Below are positions 27,462 to 37,700 of a DNA stretch of 64,000 bases, piece after piece (position 1 is the first letter of the stretch; each line of letters starts with the position of its first letter). Origin of the DNA: an uncultured Lachnospiraceae bacterium (GTDB lineage: Bacteria > Bacillota > Clostridia > Lachnospirales > Lachnospiraceae); the NCBI GenBank assembly GCA_910583615.1, contig CAJTXP010000015.1, forward strand, positions 18,959 to 82,958, given 5' to 3'. A model generated the notes under the pieces. The model worked only from the letters and a program-made list of their open reading frames with translations. It had not been told where the DNA came from and did not search any database. A program made the position numbers and the translations under genes.

Positions 27462-28706
27462 TTGAAAATCGGATATCTGTCCAGTTGTTTTGCGGGAATT
27501 GCCGGGAAACAGCTTTCAAAAGTCGAGGCGAAGCTTTTATGCAGTAATCAACATGAATTTAACGGCGACAGGGGACTTAGAACACTTTTGGGAACCGGGA
27601 ACGGGCGGCAGAGATTTCAGACGACATTTTTGTACATGAGCGATCTGGAAGTGATCCATCGGGAAGGTGAGATGACCTGGTATGACGCCAGAGAGAAGAA
27701 TCTGTCCAGGACAGAATGGCGTCTGTATTTTCCGACAACAGATGTGATGCTGAAAGCAAAGGAAAAAGATACGCTGATTATATGCAGGAAAACGGATGGA
27801 ACGCTTCTGGTTATCATAGCGCAGAGCGGAGATACCGTTGAAAATCAGTTGAAATGGCTGTTTGGTATTCGGCAGGAGGAGCAGTCGGAATTTGATGTCA
27901 AAGATACATTTCCATCCTGCGACGATGGTCTGGATTTTGTTGCCGGCATTATTCTCGAACAGATCGGGATAGAACCGGACTGTGCGGTTGGCAGCAGTTA
28001 TCTGGAAGAAATGATTTCAAAATTCGGCGGCAGTTTTCCTTCCACCAGAGAGTTTTCTGAATATGCAAGAAATACGCTGGACGATGTGGATTCGGTCTCG
28101 GATCCGGATGATTCTCTGCTGAGGTGGATGGAAAGGGAAGAAATTCTGTTTCGAACGCTGGAAAGACATATGGTGGCCGAGCGGCTGAAGCAGGGGTTTG
28201 TCAGTGAGGACGGGGTGGATGTGGATGATTTTATCCGTTTTTCTCTGTCCGTTCAGAACAGGAGAAAAAGCAGGGCAGGACACGCGTTTGAAAATCATGT
28301 GGAGAAGCTTTTGATCGATCATGGAATATACTACAGCCGAAATCCGGTGGTGGAAAAGAATAAGCATCCTGATTTCCTGTTTCCGGATATCAGGGCTTAT
28401 TACGATCGAAGTTTTCCGGCATCCTGCCTGACCATGCTTGGGGTAAAAAGTACCTGTAAGGACCGGTGGCGCCAGATCCTGTCAGAAGCGGACAGAATTG
28501 AAAGAAAACATCTTCTGACGCTGGAAGCGGCAATCAGCGAGAATCAGACAGAGGAAATGAAGGCCGGCAGGATACAGCTGGTATTGCCGGAAAAAATTCA
28601 TGCTACCTATACAAAGGAACAACAAAAATGGCTGTACAGTGTGGAAGGTTTTCTGAACGAAGTCAAAGAAAGACAGAACATCTGCGGCTGGGTCCCGGGA
28701 ATATGA
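27462..28706 (+). CDS. Second EcoRII-C restriction endonuclease with a different N-terminal domain
   Basis: A 414-residue protein. The start is TTG at 27462, set by GAAAGGGGG 8 nt upstream; the open frame runs 30 codons further back into vsr without a ribosome site. The N-terminal domain (KQLSKVEA, SNQHEFNG near 28-35, TEWRLYFP near 84-91, DGTLLVIIA) is the type seen in another branch of EcoRII-like enzymes. The C-terminal EcoRII-C domain repeats the catalytic blocks of the first enzyme: NRRKSRAG (266-273), E277, HPDFLFP (302-308), KSTCKDRWRQ (329-338). It is thus a paralogous nuclease beside one methyltransferase and Vsr. Its stop overlaps the mutT start (ATGA), so mutT may be read with it. 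Confidence 0.9.
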   Translation: MKIGYLSSCFAGIAGKQLSKVEAKLLCSNQHEFNGDRGLRTLLGTGNGRQRFQTTFLYMSDLEVIHREGEMTWYDAREKNLSRTEWRLYFPTTDVMLKAKEKDTLIICRKTDGTLLVIIAQSGDTVENQLKWLFGIRQEEQSEFDVKDTFPSCDDGLDFVAGIILEQIGIEPDCAVGSSYLEEMISKFGGSFPSTREFSEYARNTLDDVDSVSDPDDSLLRWMEREEILFRTLERHMVAERLKQGFVSEDGVDVDDFIRFSLSVQNRRKSRAGHAFENHVEKLLIDHGIYYSRNPVVEKNKHPDFLFPDIRAYYDRSFPASCLTMLGVKSTCKDRWRQILSEADRIERKHLLTLEAAISENQTEEMKAGRIQLVLPEKIHATYTKEQQKWLYSVEGFLNEVKERQNICGWVPGI

Positions 28707-29089
28707 AAACCATAGAAGTTGTCGCCGCCATTATCACCCACAACGACCAGATCTTTGCCACTCAGCGCGGGTACGGCGAGTTCAAGGACGGCTGGGAGTT
28801 TCCCGGAGGAAAGATGGAGCCGGGAGAGACGCCGCAGCAGGCACTGGTGCGGGAGATCCGGGAAGAACTGGACACCGAGATCGAGGTAGGAAGCCTGGTG
28901 GAGACGGTAGAATATGATTATCCGAACTTCCACCTGACCATGCACTGTTTTCTGTGTACGATCCGCTCCGGTGAACTGGTGTTAAAAGAACACGAAGCGG
29001 CGAAATGGCTGACCAGAGAGGAACTGGACAGTGTGGACTGGCTGCCGGCGGATGTGAAGGTTGTGGAGAAGTTGAAGGCTTTTGTATGA
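28703..29089 (+). CDS. mutT: MutT-type NUDIX hydrolase (8-oxo-dGTP diphosphatase)
   Basis: A 128-residue NUDIX protein with the box GGKMEPGETPQQALVREIREEL (written here as G-x5-E-x7-R-E-x2-E-E-x-U, about residues 35-57), one conservative mutT-type set. The ATG at 28703 overlaps the stop of the restriction gene. Short NUDIX proteins with VAAIITHNDQIFATQR-type N termini remove oxidised dGTP and avoid A:T to C:G transversions. G/C-rich codon use returns here, so this gene marks the right edge of the A/T-rich island. It is likely a resident gene placed by chance after the restriction module. Confidence 0.9.
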   Translation: MKTIEVVAAIITHNDQIFATQRGYGEFKDGWEFPGGKMEPGETPQQALVREIREELDTEIEVGSLVETVEYDYPNFHLTMHCFLCTIRSGELVLKEHEAAKWLTREELDSVDWLPADVKVVEKLKAFV

Positions 29090-29151
29090 TAACGAAGAAC
29101 TGCAGCAGCGAAGCACTATAATGAGGAAAAAGGAAGAAGAAAGGAAAACCC

Positions 29152-29490
29152 ATGAAAACCAGAAAACAGGCGATTACCTACTGCCTTACCTTCCCGTACA
29201 CCTATGAGGATTATCCTTTCCATGATTCCAACTGGACCTGCATGCGGATCCGGACCACCAACCGGATCTTTGCGTGGATTTTTGAGCGGGAGGAGCATAT
29301 CTGGGTCAACGTGAAGTGCGATCCCCAGTGGCGGGATATGTGGAGGCAGGCGTATAAGTCGGTGCTCCCTGCGTATCACATGAACAAGAAGCACTGGAAT
29401 TCCCTGATCCTGGACGGGACCATACCGGAGGACGATATCAGAAGGATGATCGCGGAGAGCTACGATCTGTGCGCGAAAAAGCAGACATGA
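29152..29490 (+). CDS. MmcQ/YjbR-family DNA-binding-like protein
   Basis: A 112-residue protein of the YjbR/MmcQ (CyaY-like fold) family: it begins with a 'TRKQAITYCLTFPYTYEDYPF' type helix plus strand, contains IWVNVKCDPQW and ends with a helix giving YHMNKKHWNSLIL. The family has a double-wing, presumed DNA-binding fold but no known biochemical role. AAAGGAAAA precedes the ATG. The stop overlaps the start of the next gene (ATGA at 29487), so it may be the promoter-proximal member of the downstream operon, or simply a neighbour. Confidence 0.85.
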   Translation: MKTRKQAITYCLTFPYTYEDYPFHDSNWTCMRIRTTNRIFAWIFEREEHIWVNVKCDPQWRDMWRQAYKSVLPAYHMNKKHWNSLILDGTIPEDDIRRMIAESYDLCAKKQT

Positions 29491-31196
29491 AAAAAGGGGA
29501 AAAGAATCAGAAAAAGGATTCCATGAACCTGCAGAAGATGTATGAGCAGAGGCTGACGCCGCAGCGAAAGGTGGAGGCCTTTCGCAGGTATGTGATCAAA
29601 TTAAAGCAGCAGCGGAATTTTGGGCGGGATTTGAGTTATTATGAATATGTGCAGGCGGATATCCGTCTGTTCCGTGAGGAGGCCCTGTATATGAAAGGGC
29701 TGCAGGTCGAGTACGACACGCATGTACGTCTGTCGAAGGAGATTCGCTGTCTGGAGGAGATGACAGATGAGCAGATTCTCTGCTATTATGCTCTGGTAAA
29801 GCGGTTTCAGCAGCATGTGATCGGGCGGGTGGACATGCGTTACGCCAGATATTATCTTCTGGAGCTTTCCAACCTGATCTATCAGGATACGCCCAGGGAA
29901 GCCTGTGAGGCCATGTTTTCCTTCCAGGATGCTCTGGAGGCGGAGGCCGGCGGGAAGATCAGCGGGGAAAGCATGGAATATTTCCATACCGTCTGCAGGC
30001 TTTTCATGCTTGCGTTTCCGGAAATGATGCCGGAAATGATCGGGCGGCTGGAAGAGCGGACCGGCAGGGACTGGAGCGGACGGGTATATGAAGCGATCGA
30101 AAAGGGAGCATATGAAGCGGCCGGCGCTTTTGTCAGACAGAACGCCCGCGGCCTGAAGGAAACAGAACGGCATCCGGAAAAGGAATATGCCGTCCATACG
30201 TGGAAGGCACTTCCATATGTGTTTCGGATGCTGGAGCGGGATCTGGCGGCATATGATTTCCGGCATATGATTTTGAACGGTTTTTATGCATCCATGTATA
30301 TCGGGGAGTATCCGGTGATGTGCGGCGGATCGAGGGAGCGGCGGACCGTTCAGGTATCCAGATATATGTACTATGAATACCAGGATTTTTCCGATTACTG
30401 GAAATTCTGGTATTATGTACTGCGGGAGAGCGTACAGGATCTGCTGTGCGCCATCTATCAGTGTACAGAGAGCCGGATGCGGTGGCATATGAAAGCCTCT
30501 CCCAGAAAAGGTTCTGCGAACCGGATCATTGGCAAGGCATACGTGTCCGGCACGGATCGGCCTGAGGATGTGGCGAAGATCAAGGCGCTTCTGCAGGATG
30601 AGCAGTTCCAGAGCTCCATTGAGGACGGGGTGCTTGATTATCTGACGACGGAGGAAGTCTCTCTGCCGGAGCGGAAGCGGTGCAGCAGAAAAAAGATGGA
30701 TGGGAAGGTAGAGGAGCTGGACTATGAAGAAATTCAAACGGCTTCTGTCATCGACCGGGACAGGCTTTTGCAGGCGAAAGAAGATGCGGAGCAGGTCCTG
30801 GGGATGCTGAGCGAAGGGGAGATCGAATATGAGCCGGAGCCTGTGACGGCCAAAGGAAAAAGATCAGCTGCCGATACTTTGCATATAGACGGCATGGAAT
30901 CCACGGAGCTGGAAGAAAACAGAACATCCGGCATGCGTCAGGAAGCAGAACCGGTTTCCGTCACCTTCACCGCTGCCGAAAAAGAGTACTTACGTTTTCT
31001 GCGCACCGGCGACCGGGCGGCTGCAGAGGAGCATCTTCATACGCTGCAGATGCCGGAGGCGGTGATGATGAAACAGATCAACCACAAGGCGCTGGAACTT
31101 TTTGGAGATTTCCTGCTGGAGAGGGAAGCGGGCAGGATCTGCATACTGGAAGATTATGAAGAAGAAGCGGACAGAATATTGGGAGAGGGACTGTGA
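29487..31196 (+). CDS. TerB-N/TerB-C domain protein
   Basis: A 569-residue soluble protein. I chose the ATG at 29487 because it overlaps the previous stop as ATGA like the rest of the operon; GTG 29469 has no ribosome site and ATG 29523 (AAGGA before it) is a plausible alternative. The N-terminal 350 residues are helical and match the TerB-N type; the last 90 residues (TAAEKEYLRFL ... MMKQINHKALELFGDFL) match TerB-C, linked by an acidic region. TerB-N/C proteins come from tellurite-resistance-type loci and phage-defence neighbourhoods and are thought to sense or scaffold. It begins a chain of four genes with overlapping ends. The role here is inferred from context only. Confidence 0.75.
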   Translation: MKKGEKNQKKDSMNLQKMYEQRLTPQRKVEAFRRYVIKLKQQRNFGRDLSYYEYVQADIRLFREEALYMKGLQVEYDTHVRLSKEIRCLEEMTDEQILCYYALVKRFQQHVIGRVDMRYARYYLLELSNLIYQDTPREACEAMFSFQDALEAEAGGKISGESMEYFHTVCRLFMLAFPEMMPEMIGRLEERTGRDWSGRVYEAIEKGAYEAAGAFVRQNARGLKETERHPEKEYAVHTWKALPYVFRMLERDLAAYDFRHMILNGFYASMYIGEYPVMCGGSRERRTVQVSRYMYYEYQDFSDYWKFWYYVLRESVQDLLCAIYQCTESRMRWHMKASPRKGSANRIIGKAYVSGTDRPEDVAKIKALLQDEQFQSSIEDGVLDYLTTEEVSLPERKRCSRKKMDGKVEELDYEEIQTASVIDRDRLLQAKEDAEQVLGMLSEGEIEYEPEPVTAKGKRSAADTLHIDGMESTELEENRTSGMRQEAEPVSVTFTAAEKEYLRFLRTGDRAAAEEHLHTLQMPEAVMMKQINHKALELFGDFLLEREAGRICILEDYEEEADRILGEGL

Positions 31197-32530
31197 TGGA
31201 ACAGCGGGTAAATAAAAGAATCGCAAAGACGATCCTTCATGCGTTGGCGGGGGGAACCGTGCCGGACAACGGACTTAAGTACATTGCGGTGGGCCGCAGG
31301 GACGAGGTGGCGGCCATCGTTCACGATATGGAGCAGGTGGCGGACGGGTATTCCACCTTCCGGCTGCTGGAGGGCGCCTACGGGACCGGCAAGAGTTTTA
31401 TGGCGAAGCTCATCAAGAACGAAGCGCTGCTCCGCGGATTTGTGGTAATGGAGTGCGAGCTGGCGCCGGAGCGGAAACTGTGCGGCACGAAACGGGAAGG
31501 GCTGGAGACGTACCGGTGCCTTTTATCCCGCATGAGCACCAGAACCTGTCCGTCGGGAGATGCGCTGGAGGAAGTGCTGGACACCTGTCTCTACAACTGG
31601 CAGGAACGAGCCAGGGAGAAAGGGCTTAAGGAAGACGGCGAAATACTGGAAGACATTCTGGAATCCGGTCAGGCGATTCGGAGGAAAATCGAGGCGCTGC
31701 CCCATGGATTCGATTTTTACGAGGCGCTGCTCCAGTATATCAGGGGCTATCTTCTGAAGGAGCCGGAGCGAAAGAACCATGCGCTCCGCTGGATGCGGGG
31801 GGAGTACCGGAACCGTACGGAGGCAAAAAAGGCGCTGGGGGTCAATGCGGTCATCACCGACGGAGACTGGTTTTCCTACATGAAGATCTGGGCGCTCTTT
31901 GTCCGGGAAATCGGCTACGCCGGCATTTACCTTCTGCTGGATGAACTGACCCAGATTACGCGAAATATCGTGCATGCCGTCACAAGAGAGCACAATTTTG
32001 AACGGCTGTTGTCGATCTACAATGACTGTTATGGAAATGAAGCCCGGTACATGGGGATCATCCTGTGCGGGATCCCCTCGTCGATCCACGACCGGAAGCG
32101 TGGGATTTTTTCCTATGAGGCGTTAAAAAGCCGCCTGTCCAATTCCGCTTTGCAGGGCGACGAGATCTACCATGCTCCGATCATCCGTCTGTCCATGCTG
32201 ACGAAGGAAGAATTTGTGGCGCTTTTGGAACGGCTGGAGCGGATGCATGCGCTTCTTCACGATCGGGAGGAGTATTTCTCCGAGGAGGAGCGGATCCGGT
32301 TTGTAGACTATGAATACCGGCGGATCGCGGCGGCCAGTCATCTGACGCCCCGGGAATTTATCCGGGATTTCCTGACGATCCTGGATCTGAAGAGCGATGT
32401 GCGCCCGGAAGACCGGATGGAGGATTTCCTGAACGGACAAAAAGGGATCTGCATGAGCAGTTCCATGATCGGGGCAGAAGACATGGAGGCGCCTGCGGGC
32501 GCCGGAAAATATGAAGGATTTACCTTATGA
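31196..32530 (+). CDS. BREX-type ATP-binding protein (DUF2791/BrxD-like)
   Basis: A 444-residue P-loop ATPase. Start ATG 31196 (TGATG overlap with the previous stop, GGGAGAGGG five bases before); the GTG one codon upstream is less likely. Walker A LLEGAYGTGKSF (about 57-68) and the Asp-rich LLLDELTQITRN (about 247-258) as Walker B match the BrxC/BrxD-related ATP-binding domain (DUF2791). The N terminus (ARTILHALAGGTVP-like) and the C-terminal EFIRDFLTILD are typical of that family. In BREX loci BrxD is linked with a helicase (BrxHI), exactly as here with the following gene. A role as regulatory ATPase of the operon's helicases is likely but unproven. Confidence 0.85.
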   Translation: MEQRVNKRIAKTILHALAGGTVPDNGLKYIAVGRRDEVAAIVHDMEQVADGYSTFRLLEGAYGTGKSFMAKLIKNEALLRGFVVMECELAPERKLCGTKREGLETYRCLLSRMSTRTCPSGDALEEVLDTCLYNWQERAREKGLKEDGEILEDILESGQAIRRKIEALPHGFDFYEALLQYIRGYLLKEPERKNHALRWMRGEYRNRTEAKKALGVNAVITDGDWFSYMKIWALFVREIGYAGIYLLLDELTQITRNIVHAVTREHNFERLLSIYNDCYGNEARYMGIILCGIPSSIHDRKRGIFSYEALKSRLSNSALQGDEIYHAPIIRLSMLTKEEFVALLERLERMHALLHDREEYFSEEERIRFVDYEYRRIAAASHLTPREFIRDFLTILDLKSDVRPEDRMEDFLNGQKGICMSSSMIGAEDMEAPAGAGKYEGFTL

Positions 32531-34725
32531 AAAGGCTGACGGAGCAGGAAGCCTATGAACGTCTGGCGGATTTTATAAAGGACTATATTTACGACAGAGG
32601 ATGGGAGCACTTAAGTTCCATGCAGATTCGCGCCATCGGGGAGGTTCTGGAGAAGCGCCGCAATCTGCTTTTTACGGCGGGAACCGCCATGGGAAAGACC
32701 GAGGCGGCGCTGATGCCGGCGTTGACCGACATCTATGAGCATCCGGCGGACAGCGTGGGGATTTTGTACATCAGCCCGTTAAAGGCGCTGATCAACGACC
32801 AGTTTTACCGGATCGAAGAGATGCTTGCGGGCACCGGACTTGCCATTACCAAATGGCACGGGGATGCGGCGGTGTCCAGAAAGGAAAAGCTTCTTGGTAT
32901 GCCGGGAGGGATCCTGCAGACGACGCCGGAATCTCTGGAGGCCATGCTGTGCCGGCATCCGGAAAATGTGAGGATTCTTTTTTCCGGTTTGCGGTATATT
33001 GTGATGGATGAGATTCATTATTTCATGGGCAATCAGAGGGGGCTGCAGCTTCTGGCGCTTCTGGAGCGGATCCAGAGGATCATCGGTAAGGAGCCGGTCC
33101 GTCTGGGGCTGTCTGCGACCATTGGGGACTGCAGACAGGCGATCGCTTACCTGAATGCAGGCAGCAGGAGACAGGCGCTGGTCATCGGCTATGAGGAGGA
33201 GCGGCGGCAGTATCTGATCTCCGTGACAGCTACGCGGATCGGAAATACGGACTATCCGGCTGCATATGGGAAAAAGATTCTGGAACAGTCAGTGGGAAAG
33301 AGGACGCTTCTTTTTACCAATTCCAGACGGGAATGCGAGATTCTGGTGGCCCAGGTCCGGCGTCTTGCCCTGAAGGCCGGGCTTCCAGACTGTTACTATA
33401 TCCACCACGGGAGCATTTCCAGAGAACTTCGGGAGGAGGCTGAGCGCCGGATGAAGCGAAGCGCCGGGCCGGTCATGACCGGGACGACGCTGACCCTGGA
33501 GCTGGGAATCGACATCGGGGATCTGGACGAGGTCATCCAGGCATCCCAGCCCCTTCGTATCTCCAGTATGGTGCAGCGGGTGGGGCGAAGCGGCAGGAAG
33601 ACCATGCGGTCCAGCATTGCGTTTCATCTCCGGTATTTTGAAGCGGAAGGCGGAGTGCTGGAAAATCTGGACTTAAGCCTGGTGCGCACCATTGCCATGA
33701 TCGAGCTGTATTTTCGGGAGAAATATGTGGAGCCGGCCCGGCTGTCCCGTTATCCCATGAATCTTCTGATCCACGAGACACTGTCCATTCTCTGCCAGAA
33801 GGGCTGCCTGTATCCGCAGAGGCTGGCAGCAGAGGTACTGGAGCTGTCCATCTTCCGGTACGTTTCACAGGAAGAACTCCGGCAGGTGCTCCGTTCCATG
33901 ATGGAGAAGGACTATATCAAGGTCTATGAGGACGGTGCGGTGGGAATCTCCGATGCAGGGGAACGGCTTTGCGGCAGTCTGGAGTTCTATGCAGTTTTTG
34001 AATCAGAGGAAACGTTCAGCGTCCGGTGGAACGATCAGGAGATCGGGACGGTGGACCGTGCCTACAAGGCGGGAGACAGTTTCTTTCTGGCGGGCAGGAC
34101 CTGGGAAGTACGGGGCTGCGATACGAAGCACAGGCGGATCGATGTGGAGCCGGGGACGGCACAGGCGGATATCCGTTTTGGAGGAAAGGGCGCGCTCCAT
34201 ACGGATCAGAGAACCATGGAGCGGATCCATCAGGTGCTTGCTTCCAAAGAGATGTATCCTTATCTGGATGAGGAGGCGGTTGGTATCCTGACGGAGCTTC
34301 GGGCAGCTGCAAAGCATCTGGGACTGTTAAAGACTCTGGTTCAGGAACCGGGGACGGACAATCTGCTGGTCTTTCCTGTACTGGGTACCGATACGATCCG
34401 GACGCTGTATTATATATGGAATTCCGCAGGAGTCACCTGTGACCGGGTGATGCTTCGGGGATTCCTGTACGGGATCCGGATCCATTCCATGACAGAAGCG
34501 GAATTTCGGGCCTGCAATGCCTGGATCCTGAAAAAGGGATGTCGGATCCATCGGGCATTCCTGCTTCGAAAAGAGCGCATGGAAGGAAAATACTTTGATA
34601 TTCTGCCGGAAGAGTTAAGATATAAGGAACTGGTGGAGGATCTGCTGGACCAGGAAGGCGCGGCGGAGTTTTTGAAAATGCTGGCACAGGGGGAGGAATG
34701 CGGCCATGTCCCACATTTCCCGTGA
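32527..34725 (+). CDS. DEAD/DEAH-box SF2 helicase (Lhr/BrxHI-like)
   Basis: A 732-residue SF2 helicase. Motif I is AGTAMGKTE (51-59), Ia SPLKALINDQ, II MDEIH (160-164), III LSATIGD, then the C lobe with TTLTLELGIDIGDLDEV and QRVGRSGR as motif VI. An accessory region of about 300 residues follows (winged helix plus beta-rich DUF seen in Lhr- and BrxHI-related enzymes). It overlaps the previous gene by 4 bp (ATGA) and the next by 20 bp. In BREX-like loci such helicases pair with the DUF2791 ATPase. It probably translocates along DNA using ATP; substrate and direction cannot be given. Confidence 0.88.
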   Translation: MKRLTEQEAYERLADFIKDYIYDRGWEHLSSMQIRAIGEVLEKRRNLLFTAGTAMGKTEAALMPALTDIYEHPADSVGILYISPLKALINDQFYRIEEMLAGTGLAITKWHGDAAVSRKEKLLGMPGGILQTTPESLEAMLCRHPENVRILFSGLRYIVMDEIHYFMGNQRGLQLLALLERIQRIIGKEPVRLGLSATIGDCRQAIAYLNAGSRRQALVIGYEEERRQYLISVTATRIGNTDYPAAYGKKILEQSVGKRTLLFTNSRRECEILVAQVRRLALKAGLPDCYYIHHGSISRELREEAERRMKRSAGPVMTGTTLTLELGIDIGDLDEVIQASQPLRISSMVQRVGRSGRKTMRSSIAFHLRYFEAEGGVLENLDLSLVRTIAMIELYFREKYVEPARLSRYPMNLLIHETLSILCQKGCLYPQRLAAEVLELSIFRYVSQEELRQVLRSMMEKDYIKVYEDGAVGISDAGERLCGSLEFYAVFESEETFSVRWNDQEIGTVDRAYKAGDSFFLAGRTWEVRGCDTKHRRIDVEPGTAQADIRFGGKGALHTDQRTMERIHQVLASKEMYPYLDEEAVGILTELRAAAKHLGLLKTLVQEPGTDNLLVFPVLGTDTIRTLYYIWNSAGVTCDRVMLRGFLYGIRIHSMTEAEFRACNAWILKKGCRIHRAFLLRKERMEGKYFDILPEELRYKELVEDLLDQEGAAEFLKMLAQGEECGHVPHFP

Positions 34726-37700
34726 TCTTTTTAAGGCCATTCATGAAGGAAAATGGCTGAGTATTGAATATCAGAATCAGAAGAAGGAACTGACCCGCTA
34801 CTGGATTGCCGTCCGGGGGATCGACCCAGGGCGCCGGACGATTCAGGCGTCCGGTTTTCATGTGTACCAGCATACGATCCAGACGCTGAACTATATCAGG
34901 ATTGATGCCATCGTCTCTTCATCGGTCATCGAAGGAAGCTGGTGCGAGATCAATGAGAGGCTGGTGGAGTCCATTGACCGGTACCCGGAGCGGTATGAAA
35001 GCATCTTCGGTACAACGGCTAATCTGAAGGTGCTGAATTATCTGGTGGACTGCAGCCGTCTGGATACAGAGCCGTATCAGACCGATTATGCGCTGATCCG
35101 GCATCTGGACGGGGACTGTCTGGAGAGCGGAGAATACTACTTGAACAGCGTACAGTTTGGAGAGATCGTACGTCAGTTTCAGGAAGAGGCAGGGCGGGAT
35201 CTGAAGAAAAGCTTTCGTTTAAAACAGCTGTGCATGAACGTTATGAGCATCGTCATGCCGGGTAAGGTCAAAAACAAAGAACGGCTCTATGTCCTGGCAT
35301 TCCGCAGGCTCTTTCTGGATGTGGAGAGGCGGGTCTTAAAACCGGCGGAGGAACTGACCATCTGCCGGGAATTTACGGTGGACGGCGAGCGGCAGAGCGT
35401 ACGGAGGTTTCTGTCTGGAGAGGATCTGTGGCTTCTGGACGATCTGGAAGCCCATCTGGAGGAAGTGAAGAACCGCATCACGGAACAGAACCGGCGGATC
35501 AAAGGAGTGGATGACCGGCCGTATGTCATCGCCCTTGTTTCGGACCCGAAGGTGGATCTGGAACGGGAATACGAGGCGGTTACGAAGATGTTTGAAACCG
35601 GGGAGGTGACGGACCCGGTGAAGGCGTTTTTTGGAAAGGTCGTATCCCACAACCGGAGACGAAAGGACTATCCCATTATCCTTTTGAAGAAACAGGCGAA
35701 TCTGGACCAGTTGCTGGCGATTCACAGCGCCATGAAATACCCGGTGGCGTACATTCAGGGGCCCCCGGGAACCGGCAAGAGTTATACAATCGTCAATACG
35801 ATCGTTACCGCCTTTTTCAATGATCATACGGTGCTCCTGGCATCCTACAACAACCATCCCATCAATACCGTAGTGAAGAGCCTTAAGTCCATCCGCTATC
35901 AGGGGCGGACGAACATTCCGTTTCCGATCCTGCGCCTGGGAAACAGCAGGATAGTGGACGAGACGCTGGACGATATCAGCAGCACCTATGAGCGGATCCG
36001 GAATGTGAAGGTCTATGAAAAAACGCTGGAGAAAAATCACGAAGAACGAATGCAGTCCATGAAAGAACTGAGCCTTCTTCTGGAACGCCATGAGAAACGG
36101 CTCCACCTTCAATGGCAGAAGGACGCGCTGGAGTGCATGGCAAAAAGCAACCATCATCTGACCTTTCAGACCGATCTGGAAGGAAGACAGCTTCCGGGCA
36201 TCCAGTCGGAACTTGAGAAGGTGGGGGAGGTGGACGATGAACAGGCTCTGGCGCTCTTAAAGGACGACGAACAGGCGCTTCTGACGTATCTGAATTTCAC
36301 ATCTATCCGCTTCTGGAAGCGGCTGGGAGAGCCAAAATATGAAGAACTGAGAAATATTCTCGACATCCGCGACCGGGACGAGCGCAGGAAATGCTTTGAC
36401 GATTATCTGCTCCGTCCGGGCAATATGAAATCTTTCCTGCGCATCTTTCCGGTCATTGCCACCACCTGTCTGTCCGCGCACAGGCTGGGCGGTCCAGAGA
36501 CTCATTTTGACATGGTCATCATGGATGAGGCGAGCCAGTGCAATATGGCGACCTCCCTGGTGCCGATCCTGCGGGGCCGGAAGCTGATGCTGGTGGGGGA
36601 TCCCCAGCAGCTCAATCCGGTAATCCTTCTGGATGCCCGGGACAATGAGATTTTAAAACAGCGCTATCTGATTCCGGAGGAATACGATTATATCAAAAAT
36701 TCGATTTATAAGACGTTTCTGGCTAATGACGCGGTCAGCGACGAACTGCTTCTGCGGCATCATTACCGATGCGCCGAAAAAATCATAGAGTTCAATAACA
36801 GAAAATATTACAACAGCAGGCTCTGCATTGACAGTAAGGTGCAATCGGAGGCGCCGCTGGTCTTTGTGGATGTTAAGGACAGCCGGGCGGACGAACGGAA
36901 CACGGCGCCCCGGGAGGCGCATGAGATCGTGAAATTTGTCCGGAACCACCCGGACCAGTCCATCGGGATCATCACGCCCTTTGCCAATCAGAAAGAGTAT
37001 ATCGAGGAGCTTCTGAAACTCCATCACATGGAACAGGTGTCCTGCGGAACCGTCCATGCATTTCAGGGGGACGAGAAGGATATCATCCTGTTTTCCACGG
37101 CGCTGACGGACCAGACGTCGGACAGAACGTACGGCTGGCTGAAGAACAACAGAGAACTGATTAACGTGGCGACATCCCGGGCAAGAGAACAGCTGGTCAT
37201 GTTTTCCAGCCTGAAAAACCTGAACCGGCTTCATCAGCAGGAAGGGCCGGACGATATGTATGAACTGGCAGAATATGTGCGAAGCAACGGAGCCTGTGAG
37301 GTGACTGCGGACCCGGTTCAGTCCCGGGCGCTTGGAATCAAGCCCTACAGCACGAAGACGGAGGCGGATTTTCTGGACAGCCTGAACCATGCTCTGGACA
37401 ATGTGCTGAATACTCAGAAGCGGTGTACGGTGAAAAAAGAAGTGGCGATCGCCCAGGTTTTTCAGGAAAATATTGCAAAGTCGTATCTGTTCTACAGCGG
37501 CAGGTTTGATTTTGTCATTTTTGAAAAAGAACGGGGAGGAGAGGAATATCCGATTCTTGCCATTGAACTGGACGGGAAAGAGCACAGCACCGATACGGCC
37601 GTCCGGGAGCGGGACGAGGAGAAAAAACGGATCTGCCAGGCCCATGGTTTTGAACTGATCCGGGTGGAAAATTCCTATGCAAGGCGGTATTATTATATTA

